Below, piece by piece: positions 1-5,359 of a stretch of DNA of 8,093 bases. A program made the translations under genes and the position numbers. Location of the stretch: the NCBI GenBank assembly GCA_021808205.1, contig JAKBCD010000052.1:1-8093 (forward strand). The letters are read 5' to 3'. The stretch's first letter is position 1, and each line of letters starts with the position of its first letter. The DNA is from Pseudomonadota bacterium. Its GTDB lineage: Bacteria; Pseudomonadota; Alphaproteobacteria; Acetobacterales; Acetobacteraceae. The notes beneath the pieces were generated by a model. That model ran no database searches. It was not told where the DNA came from and saw only the letters and a list, made by a program, of their open reading frames with translations.

Positions 1-225
1 ATGCTCCATGCCATCATGGCGCTGGCCTTTTTCATTCCTGGCCGCGTGGGCGTGCAAGAGGCCGCCTACACGCTACTGGGCGGGCTGTTCGGCATCCCGC
101 CGGATATCGCCTTGTCACTCTCTTTGTTGCGCCGGGCGAGAGATTTCATCATCGCCGTGCCGGTGTTGGTTGTATGGCAGGGGCTGGAGGCACGGCAGCT
201 TAAGGTGAACATGAATGCCGGGTGA
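1..225 (+). CDS. HpnL/UPF0104-family membrane protein, C-terminal part only
   Basis: This is the last 74 codons of a gene whose 5' part lies left of the window. The ATG at position 1 is probably an internal methionine, because proteins of this family normally run to roughly 300 residues or more. The visible part has a glycine-rich PGRVGVQEAAY motif (residues 13-23), a hydrophobic stretch with LLGGLFGIPP, the basic motif SLLRRARDF (41-49), and a final hydrophobic helix ending near WQGLEA. This pattern is typical of the lysylphosphatidylglycerol synthase-like transmembrane domain and of its HpnL subfamily, named for its frequent place in hopanoid gene clusters. The function would be in the inner membrane, perhaps lipid handling, but the biochemical role of HpnL is not settled. 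Whether other hopanoid genes lie upstream cannot be seen. Family membership is fairly sure; the HpnL subfamily is less so. Confidence 0.75.
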   Translation: MLHAIMALAFFIPGRVGVQEAAYTLLGGLFGIPPDIALSLSLLRRARDFIIAVPVLVVWQGLEARQLKVNMNAG

Positions 226-288
226 ACTTCCTGAAACGACGCTTGCCGGGTAAACATCTTCCGCCCATCTCCTGGACAGACTAAATTT

Positions 289-295
289 AAGGAGG
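289..295 (+). promoter_or_regulatory. Ribosome binding site of the GlsB-like gene
   Basis: AAGGAGG lies seven bases before the ATG at 303. It is a near-perfect match to the 16S rRNA 3' end and the strongest Shine-Dalgarno sequence seen in this window. It fixes the start of the small downstream gene and suggests high translation. Confidence 0.85.
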
Positions 296-302
296 CGCAA
301 TC

Positions 303-560
303 ATGTCAATTCTCGGGTGGATCGTACTTGGCCTTATTGCCGGCTGGATCGCCAGCCATATTGTGGATAATGGCGGCCGCGGCCCAGTGATTGACATTGT
401 TCTGGGTATCGTCGGCGCGCTGGTGGGCGGCTGGATCTTCGCCGCGCTGGGCGCCGTGCCGGTAACTGGTTTCAACCTGTGGTCGCTGTTTGTCTCGGTT
501 GTTGGCGCGGTGGTCGTGCTGGTCATCTACCACGCCATTGCCGGGCGGCGGGCTTTGTAG
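303..560 (+). CDS. GlsB/YeaQ/YmgE-family small membrane protein
   Basis: This is an 85-residue, very hydrophobic protein with three predicted transmembrane segments at about residues 2-19, 28-50 and 58-80. A short charged loop (DNGGRG, 22-27) separates the first two. The glycine-rich run DIVLGIVGALVGGWIF (31-46) is the hallmark of the transglycosylase-associated/GlsB/YeaQ/YmgE family. Members are small inner-membrane proteins often linked to general stress responses; none has a firmly known biochemical activity, and 'transglycosylase-associated' is a historical name. Length fits the family. The ATG is supported by a strong ribosome binding site. The gene starts 77 bases after the HpnL-like gene and is followed by a hairpin terminator, so it may be a single transcript or the end of one from upstream. 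No clear stress-sigma promoter (GGAAC type) was seen in the 226-302 gap. Confidence 0.88.
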   Translation: MSILGWIVLGLIAGWIASHIVDNGGRGPVIDIVLGIVGALVGGWIFAALGAVPVTGFNLWSLFVSVVGAVVVLVIYHAIAGRRAL

Positions 561-580
561 CCCCTTCTCATACGTAACGC

Positions 581-610
581 GGAAAAGGGGGCTTGTGCCC
601 CTTTTTCCTT
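581..610 (+). terminator. Hairpin terminator after the GlsB-like gene
   Basis: The arms GGAAAAGGGGGC (581-592) and GCCCCTTTTTCC (597-608) pair over 12 positions, 11 of them Watson-Crick and one G-T, around a TTGT loop. The run of T needed for release lies in the 3' arm (602-606), with only TT after the stem. The hairpin begins 21 bases after the stop at 558-560 and precedes the transporter gene. It is likely a rho-independent terminator, but the tail is not the classic free T-run. The near-symmetry means it could act in either direction. Confidence 0.7.
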
Positions 611-667
611 GGGCGGGTTGAAAAGCGCCGTCTTGCCGCTGGCGCCGCCGCGGGATAACGCTCTGCC

Positions 668-1783
668 ATGCAAGCCAAACTCTGGACCGCGCGGCTCGTG
701 TTTTTCATGGCGGGCATTGGCATTACGGTCTGGGCGATCGTCATTCCCTACGTCAAAATTCGGTTTCATCTGGGAGACGGCACGCTAGGCTTGGTGCTGC
801 TGGCCGGTGGCACGGGCGGTGTTTCGGTGATGCCGCTGGCGGGCATGGCGGTGGCGCGTTGGGGCAGCCGTAATTGCATTATTAGCACGGCGTTGCTGAT
901 GTGCCTGCTGTTGCCGGCACTTGGCGCCGCGCCCTCGCCGCTGGTGTTCACTGCCCTTCTGTTCATCTACGGCGCGAATTTCGGCACGCTTGATGTGGCG
1001 ATCAATGCTCAGGGCGCGGTGGTGGAGGCGCTGTCCGGCCGGCTGCATATGTCTGGTTTCCACGCCTGCTACAGCCTGGGCACACTGGCCAGCGCGCTGG
1101 TGGCCAGTCTGATGCTAAAGCTGGGTGGCACGGTGCCGATGCTGTGTGTGTTCAGCGCCGCGGCGGTATTGGCCGGGTTGACGCAATGTTTCCGCCTGGT
1201 GCCAAAAAGCGGCGATGCCCCGCCTGCTGACCGGCATTTTGCCCGGCCAAACCGCCGGGCGCTTGTTCTGGGCTTCTGTTGTTACGCTGCCTTCATGACC
1301 GAAGGCGCCTGCACGGATTGGAGCGCTATTTTCCTGCGGTTTGCGCGCCACATGGCGATTGATGAAGCGACACTCGGTTATGCCGCCTTCGCGGTGATGA
1401 CGGCGCTGGCACGGCTCACCGGAGACCGGCTGGCCATGCGGCTGGGGCAACCGGCGGTGTTACGCCTGGGGGTGGCGCTGGGGGTGGTGGGGTTCGCCTT
1501 GGCCATTCTGGTTCATTCCGGGCTTGCCGGGGTTATCGGCTTTGGGCTGGTGGGGTTTGGCACCGGCAACATGGCGCCGCTGCTGTTCAGCGCGGCGTCG
1601 CGGGTGCCGGGCATGGCGGCGCATCATTCCATGCCCGCCGTGGTGGCCATCGGCTATGCCGGGTTTCTCACCGGGCCGGTGATGATCGGGTTTGTATCCA
1701 GCCATGCGGGTCTGGGTGCCGCCTTCGGGGTAGATGCGGTGTTGCTAGGCCTGGCTTTTTGGGGCGCGCCCGCGGTGGCTTAA
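668..1783 (+). CDS. Major facilitator superfamily transporter, YbjJ-like
   Basis: This 371-residue inner-membrane protein has about twelve hydrophobic segments and almost no soluble part apart from a central loop (about 178-197, KSGDAPPADRHFARPNRR). An MFS loop 2-3 motif A variant is at 59-68 (GMAVARWGSR), with a second half-molecule counterpart near 250-260 (LTGDRLAMRLG). LDVAINAQG (108-116), MSGFHACYSLG (128-138) and EGACTDWSAIFLR (212-224) resemble the conserved blocks of the YbjJ-like MFS group. Substrates of that group are not known, so none is proposed. The ATG at 668 has only a weak GGGA (652-655) upstream. A TTGCCG (632-637)/GATAAC (654-659) pair with 16-base spacing is a possible but weak promoter. 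The gene follows a terminator, so it is probably transcribed on its own. Its stop overlaps that of the convergent plsC-like gene. Confidence 0.85.
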   Translation: MQAKLWTARLVFFMAGIGITVWAIVIPYVKIRFHLGDGTLGLVLLAGGTGGVSVMPLAGMAVARWGSRNCIISTALLMCLLLPALGAAPSPLVFTALLFIYGANFGTLDVAINAQGAVVEALSGRLHMSGFHACYSLGTLASALVASLMLKLGGTVPMLCVFSAAAVLAGLTQCFRLVPKSGDAPPADRHFARPNRRALVLGFCCYAAFMTEGACTDWSAIFLRFARHMAIDEATLGYAAFAVMTALARLTGDRLAMRLGQPAVLRLGVALGVVGFALAILVHSGLAGVIGFGLVGFGTGNMAPLLFSAASRVPGMAAHHSMPAVVAIGYAGFLTGPVMIGFVSSHAGLGAAFGVDAVLLGLAFWGAPAVA

Positions 1784-2463
1784 TCGTAATAGAGTTTGCC
1801 GAGGGTTTCGAGCAGCTCCTCCCGTGTGAGCGCCTTGGCCACGGGGGCGTGCAGGGTAACGCGCACAGGGCCAGGGCGTTTGTTAAATGCGCGCGGCCCC
1901 CAGCGCAGGCCGGAATCAGTTGAGGCAGGCAGCACCGGTGCTTCAACGCCTTGTGCCAGCGCCGCAATACCGTGCCGCAATTCCCTCCGCACGCCGTACG
2001 GCACGCGTGTGCCTTCGGGGAAAATCACCACTTGCCGCCCACCCGCCACGGCTTGTTCTGCACGTTCCACCATGGCCAGCAATGCTTTGCGGCCGCCGCC
2101 CCGGTCTACCGGGATCATCCCGCTAGGCTCCAGCAAGGCGCCGAACACCGGGATGCGCCGCAGTTCTTTCTTGAACACAAAGGCCGGGAGGGGCAGGAGC
2201 GAGAGCCAGATCAGAATGTCCAGCGCCGATTGGTGCTGGGCGGCGATCACGCAGCCGCCCGCGGGCAGCCGTTCCAGCCCTTGCGCCTCAACGGTAACGC
2301 CGCAGAACACCCGCAGCGCCCACAGGCTTATGCGCGCCCAGCGCTGGGCGGCGCGCAGAATGCCATTTTGGCGATACCGGCCAAGGAGAGCGCACCAGAG
2401 GCTGAGCACGGCACCGCTGCCCCAGAGCACGGTGTTGAAGGCAAAAGAGCGAAGTGGTTGCAT
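1780..2463 (-). CDS. plsC: 1-acyl-sn-glycerol-3-phosphate acyltransferase (PlsC family)
   Basis: This is a 227-residue membrane-bound acyltransferase predicted to add the second acyl chain to lysophosphatidic acid, giving phosphatidic acid for phospholipid synthesis. All four acyltransferase blocks are visible: the catalytic HQSALD (H77, D82), a KKELRRIPVFG substrate block (98-108) with GMIPVDR (115-121), FPEGTR (148-153), and a VLPASTDSG block near the end that replaces the usual proline-valine motif. A hydrophobic N-terminal segment (about 9-27) would anchor it in the inner membrane. The length is normal. The ATG at 2463 is five bases after the ydcF-like stop, and an AGGAAA (complement of 2476-2481) inside that gene's end is a plausible ribosome binding site. 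As the last gene of the ftsE-led unit it links phospholipid supply to division genes. Genomes often carry several PlsC paralogues, so it need not be the main one. Confidence 0.92.
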   Translation of the reverse strand: MQPLRSFAFNTVLWGSGAVLSLWCALLGRYRQNGILRAAQRWARISLWALRVFCGVTVEAQGLERLPAGGCVIAAQHQSALDILIWLSLLPLPAFVFKKELRRIPVFGALLEPSGMIPVDRGGGRKALLAMVERAEQAVAGGRQVVIFPEGTRVPYGVRRELRHGIAALAQGVEAPVLPASTDSGLRWGPRAFNKRPGPVRVTLHAPVAKALTREELLETLGKLYYD

Positions 2464-2468
2464 TTTAT

Positions 2469-3098
2469 TCAGTAATTTCCTGAGGCGCTGTCGCTGAACA
2501 GGCTGCCAAGCCCGGCGCGCACGACCAGATATTTGCTGTATTCCGCGGCCAGCAGGCGCAATGTCGGCCAGGTGAGCCCGTCGCGCATCGCCGGTGGGCG
2601 TACCGGGTCGGGGATAAGCCGCATATCCGGCAGCGCGTTGCGGATTTCCAGCAGCGCCCGCGGCATGTGGTAATCCGCCGTCACGATGATGAGCGAGTGC
2701 ATGTTATGCGCCTTCGCCCAGGCGGCTGTTTCCACCCCGTTGTCGTGGGTGGTGGTGGCCATGTGGCCCACGGTGATGGCGCTGGCATAGCGGGTGGCGG
2801 CGGTACGATCATCCTGCGTGAAGTCACCCAGATAGGTGCCCTTGCCGGCGCCGGAGATCAGCAGCAGCGGTGCCTCATGCGCGGCAAGCAAGGCGAGCGC
2901 CTCGCTAATCCTGTCGTCACCGCCGGTAAGGGCCACAATCCCGTCTGCGGGGGGTAGCGGGTTGGGCGGCGCGGAGGTGAACACGGCGGCAAGATAGACA
3001 AGAAACCCGCCGCTCCACAGGCAGCATGCCAGCAGCGTCAGCCGGGTAAGAAGCCGCAGGGCGGAAAAGCGCCGGCGGCGGAAAGGCGGGCGCGCCAT
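2469..3098 (-). CDS. DUF218/YdcF-like envelope protein
   Basis: This 209-residue protein has a basic N-terminus (FRRRRF, 6-11), one transmembrane helix at about 15-38 and a DUF218 domain beyond it, so the domain probably faces the periplasm. The DUF218 signature is visible in order: IVALTGGDDRISEAL (54-68), LLISGAGKG (79-87), a TTTHDNGVETA stretch (115-125) and IIVTADYHMPRALLE (137-151). Relatives include YdcF, SanA and ElyC; ElyC and SanA affect envelope integrity and peptidoglycan or lipid-carrier metabolism in E. coli, but no enzymatic reaction is assigned here. The ATG at 3098 shares one base with the ftsX stop (TGATG), pointing to translational coupling. The reading frame stays open far upstream opposite ftsX codons, but that extension is rich in low-complexity residues and lacks family similarity, so the short start is chosen. 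Confidence 0.87.
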   Translation of the reverse strand: MARPPFRRRRFSALRLLTRLTLLACCLWSGGFLVYLAAVFTSAPPNPLPPADGIVALTGGDDRISEALALLAAHEAPLLLISGAGKGTYLGDFTQDDRTAATRYASAITVGHMATTTHDNGVETAAWAKAHNMHSLIIVTADYHMPRALLEIRNALPDMRLIPDPVRPPAMRDGLTWPTLRLLAAEYSKYLVVRAGLGSLFSDSASGNY

Positions 3099-3991
3099 CA
3101 GGGCAGATGCCGCAACCAGCCGCGCACGGTGAATTGCGCTGTGATCCAGCCGATAAGCGCGGCACAGGCCGGCAGCACCAGCGCCAGCACCAGCAAGGCA
3201 GGCGGCAGATTGAAAAATCCGCCAAGCCGGGCCGGGCCGGTAAAGGGCGCTGCCAGCCATGCCAGCCATGCCAGTATCGGCAAGGCCAGCAATGTGCCGC
3301 CGAACGAGCCGCCCAGCGCCAGCCAGACGGCCCGCGCGGCAAAGCGGGCGGCAATGTCGGAATCCAGGGCGCCGAGCCCGTGCACGGTGTCGATGGTTTC
3401 GCGCAGCTGGGCAAGGCCCGAGCGTGTGGCCACCGCCACCACCGCCGCCGCCACCAGCGCCACCACGAGCAGCACCGCCAGCGCACAGGCTTGCAGGCTG
3501 GTGGTAAGTGCCGCCACGCGCTGCGCCCACATGGCGCCGGTTTTCACCAGAGTGCCGGGGCTTACCTGTTGAAGCTGGGCGCCCAGCGTATCCGCGCTGC
3601 CAGCGCCGCGCCATTGTGCGGTAATGACCGCCGGCAGTGAAAGCCCAAGCGAGGCGGCATCGCTGCCAAGCCAGGGGGAGATCAGCTTGTTCATCTCCGC
3701 CGTGCTCATTACCGCCGCATTCTGTACGTCGGGGTCCACGGCGAGGGCGCGCTGTACGGCGGCAAGGCGCGTTCCGTCATTGGCGGCATCCGGGTTGCCC
3801 GGCTGTGGCACCTGAATGGTCAGCGCCGTTTCAATGTTACCCTGCCAGCCCGCCGCCAGGGTGGCGCAGGCCAGGGCGCCACCGATAGCCAGGGTTGCCA
3901 GAAAGCTCATGGCCCCTACCAGCACCGGCAGAAGCCGGTCGGCCAGCGCCGCGCGCAGGCCCAGCAGGTCTCCCCGGCGCCTAGCCATCAT
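3098..3991 (-). CDS. ftsX: Cell division protein FtsX (ABC transporter permease)
   Basis: This is a 297-residue membrane partner of FtsE. In E. coli the FtsEX complex acts at the septum to activate peptidoglycan hydrolases through periplasmic partners rather than moving a known substrate. The topology is that of FtsX: a basic cytoplasmic N-terminus (MMARRR), TM1 at about 23-47, a large periplasmic domain (48-160), then TM2 (167-190), TM3 (220-247) and TM4 (263-285). The cytoplasmic stretch RETIDTVHGLGALDSDIAAR (197-216) matches the FtsX coupling region before TM3. ATG codons at 3991 and 3988 are both possible; a TTG at 4012 is open in frame but less likely. The start overlaps the ftsE stop by 11 bases. 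Sequence similarity in this family is low, so the call rests on topology and on the FtsE neighbour. Confidence 0.9.
   Translation of the reverse strand: MMARRRGDLLGLRAALADRLLPVLVGAMSFLATLAIGGALACATLAAGWQGNIETALTIQVPQPGNPDAANDGTRLAAVQRALAVDPDVQNAAVMSTAEMNKLISPWLGSDAASLGLSLPAVITAQWRGAGSADTLGAQLQQVSPGTLVKTGAMWAQRVAALTTSLQACALAVLLVVALVAAAVVAVATRSGLAQLRETIDTVHGLGALDSDIAARFAARAVWLALGGSFGGTLLALPILAWLAWLAAPFTGPARLGGFFNLPPALLVLALVLPACAALIGWITAQFTVRGWLRHLP
3251..3274. repeat. Short tandem repeat inside ftsX
   Basis: The 9-base unit TGCCAGCCA occurs twice in a row (3251-3259, 3260-3268), followed by a partial third copy (3269-3274). On the coding strand it gives LAWLAWLA (residues 240-247) at the end of the third transmembrane segment of FtsX. 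It keeps the frame and is probably a small in-frame duplication tolerated by the membrane helix. Confidence 0.75.
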
Positions 3992-4655
3992 GCACCAGCC
4001 GCCCGTGCTCAAGGCTGAGCCGCGGGAAGGGGTAGCGCTTCACCAGCCCGGTGTTATGTGTCGCCACGATCACGGTGGTGCCAAGCTTGTTCAGCGCCGT
4101 GATCAGCAGCATCAGCCGCTCGGCCTGTTCGTCGTCGAGGTTGCCGGTTGGTTCGTCCGCCACCAGCAGCTTTGGCCGCGCCACCACCGCGCGGGCAATG
4201 GCGATGCGCTGCTGTTCGCCGCCGGACAGTTCGTCTGGCCGTGCGTGCAGCCGGTGGGCCAGGCCAACCCAGCGCAGAATTTCACCCACATCGGCCTGCA
4301 CCTGTGTTTCGCTGCGGCGGGCAAGGCGCATGGGAAGGGCCACATTGTCGTACGCATCCAGCTGCGGCAGCAGCCGGAAATCCTGATACACGACGCCAAT
4401 CCGTCGGCGCAGCATGGCCGCTTCGCGCCTGGTGGCGCGGGCCGCGCGGGCGCCAAGAATCTCGATACGCCCGCGCGCGGGATGCTCGGCCAGATAGATC
4501 AGCTTGAGCAGGCTGGTTTTGCCCGCGCCTGAGGGGCCGGTAAGCCAGCGGAAGCCACCGTCTTCGATCTCGAAGCTGATGCCGCGCAGCGCATCGGCCT
4601 CGGGCGCGCGGCCGGAATGCTGGTAGCGCAGCCAGACATCGTCAAATCGGACCAT
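3981..4655 (-). CDS. ftsE: Cell division ATP-binding protein FtsE
   Basis: This is a 224-residue ABC ATPase that powers FtsX and so helps control septal cell-wall hydrolysis from the cytoplasmic face of the inner membrane. All ABC motifs are intact: Walker [10 protein letters not shown] (40-48), Q-loop Gln91 in [10 protein letters not shown], signature LSGGEQQR (143-150), Walker B LLVADEP with catalytic Glu168, D-loop NLDD (172-175) and switch His200 in [13 protein letters not shown] is typical of FtsE. Length matches the family. The ATG at 4655 is chosen because GGAGGA lies nine bases upstream and the FtsE-like sequence begins there ([11 protein letters not shown]); the frame remains open about 39 codons further but without similarity. 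It is the first gene of the unit with ftsX, the ydcF-like gene and plsC, and is divergent from the zinc-ribbon gene. Confidence 0.95.
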   Translation of the reverse strand: MVRFDDVWLRYQHSGRAPEADALRGISFEIEDGGFRWLTGPSGAGKTSLLKLIYLAEHPARGRIEILGARAARATRREAAMLRRRIGVVYQDFRLLPQLDAYDNVALPMRLARRSETQVQADVGEILRWVGLAHRLHARPDELSGGEQQRIAIARAVVARPKLLVADEPTGNLDDEQAERLMLLITALNKLGTTVIVATHNTGLVKRYPFPRLSLEHGRLVHDG

Positions 4656-4801
4656 CAGGTTTGATCCTCCATGGGGTTCTAGTGCCGCGATAAACCACAT
4701 TCCGGCAAGACGCGGCGGTGCATTTATTTTGCGGCAAATGCCGAGGTCCGCCGTTCGTGTTATTGCGGCCATCCGGTAAAAATGTCATGCGTTGTGGCGC
4801 A
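4656..4801. promoter_or_regulatory. Divergent promoter region between ftsE and the zinc-ribbon gene
   Basis: These 146 bases separate two outward-facing genes and must carry promoters for both, unless one start is placed further upstream. The part around 4721-4738 (ATTTATTTTG and following) is more AT-rich than its surroundings. A short inverted repeat, CGGCA-AA-TGCCG, sits at 4732-4743 near the middle and could be an operator or chance. No pair of -35 and -10 boxes with good match and spacing was found on either strand, so no exact promoter is called. Confidence 0.45.
4665..4670 (-). promoter_or_regulatory. Ribosome binding site of ftsE
   Basis: GGAGGA on the minus strand lies nine bases before the ATG at 4655. 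It decides between this start and the longer open frame upstream. Confidence 0.8.
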
Positions 4802-5350
4802 ATGCGGATATCTTGCCCCAATTGCCAAGTGCTCTACGACGTGCCCGACACATTGCTGGGCGGCGGTGGCCGGCGGTTGCGCTGCGGCCAATGTGGCCAT
4901 GGCTGGCACTTTATGCCGGAGGGCGCAGTGCCAGCCGCCGCAACACCCGAACAACCGCCAGCCGAGCAGCAGGAGCCTTTTCCCGCCGTCGAAGCTGATG
5001 AAGTGCTGAGCCGCCGTTTCGGCCAACCCATCGATTACGAGGCAAAAGCCGAGGTGCAGGCGGCGTTGCGAGACGAGGCGTTAACCCACCCGCACCCGGC
5101 GGCTTTGCCGCTAGAGCCCTCTCCGGCGACCGAGGCAGACGGGTTTGCCGACCTTGTACGCGCGGCGCGCAACAACGAAATGGATCTGGAGCCAGACCGG
5201 GTGCCCAGGCGGCGGCCAAAAGCAAGCCCGCGCCTGATTGCCCCGCTGCTCATTCTGCTGATTCTGGCTGTTATCCTGCTGGACCGCCACGCGCTGATGC
5301 GCGCCATACCCGCCAGCGCCAAGTTGTTTCACGCGCTGCATCTTTCGTAG
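4802..5350 (+). CDS. MJ0042-type zinc-ribbon protein with one transmembrane helix
   Basis: This is a 182-residue protein with an N-terminal zinc ribbon: CPNC (C5, C8) and CGQC (C28, C31) around a YDVPDTLL stretch, followed by GHGWHF (32-37). This is the MJ0042/zinc_ribbon_5 pattern. A long linker rich in Pro, Ala and Glu (about 40-142) leads to a basic patch (RVPRRRPK, 133-140) and one membrane helix (about 145-161), with a short tail probably in the periplasm. The ribbon would thus be cytoplasmic. The family's function is unknown; a role in nucleic-acid or protein binding at the membrane is only a guess. The ATG at 4802 is chosen because the ribbon begins immediately there, as in relatives; an ATG at 4787 and a GTG at 4718 are also open in frame. 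It faces away from ftsE and ends nine bases before the convergent glmU stop. Confidence 0.83.
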   Translation: MRISCPNCQVLYDVPDTLLGGGGRRLRCGQCGHGWHFMPEGAVPAAATPEQPPAEQQEPFPAVEADEVLSRRFGQPIDYEAKAEVQAALRDEALTHPHPAALPLEPSPATEADGFADLVRAARNNEMDLEPDRVPRRRPKASPRLIAPLLILLILAVILLDRHALMRAIPASAKLFHALHLS

Positions 5351-5359
5351 CGCGGCGCT

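Noticed and set aside
226..302. Possible extracytoplasmic-stress sigma promoter before the GlsB-like gene
   Set aside because: No GGAAC-type -35 with a GTT-type -10 at 16-17 bases was found in the gap, so stress control cannot be supported from sequence.
618..661. TTGAAA (618-623) with TAACGC (656-661) as a promoter of the transporter
   Set aside because: The spacing of 32 bases is far outside the normal range; only the weaker TTGCCG/GATAAC pair has a usable distance.
1796..2497. Plus-strand open frame opposite the plsC-like gene
   Set aside because: Ser/Arg/Pro-rich shadow without motifs, whereas the minus strand carries the complete PlsC catalytic blocks.
3425..3480. CCACCGCC-rich low-complexity stretch as a possible satellite or regulatory repeat
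   Set aside because: It is the codon reading of the Ala/Val-rich second transmembrane helix of FtsX (about residues 171-189); degenerate codons explain it.
3099..3614. N-terminal extension of the ydcF-like gene by about 172 codons
   Set aside because: The extension lies out of frame over ftsX and reads as low-complexity Gly/Arg/Ala sequence. DUF218 proteins with one N-terminal helix begin at the ATG at 3098, which is coupled to the ftsX stop.
4729..4763. TTGCGG (4729-4734) and TGTTAT (4758-4763) as a promoter of the zinc-ribbon gene
   Set aside because: The spacing is 23 bases, too long for a sigma-70 type promoter, and both boxes match poorly.
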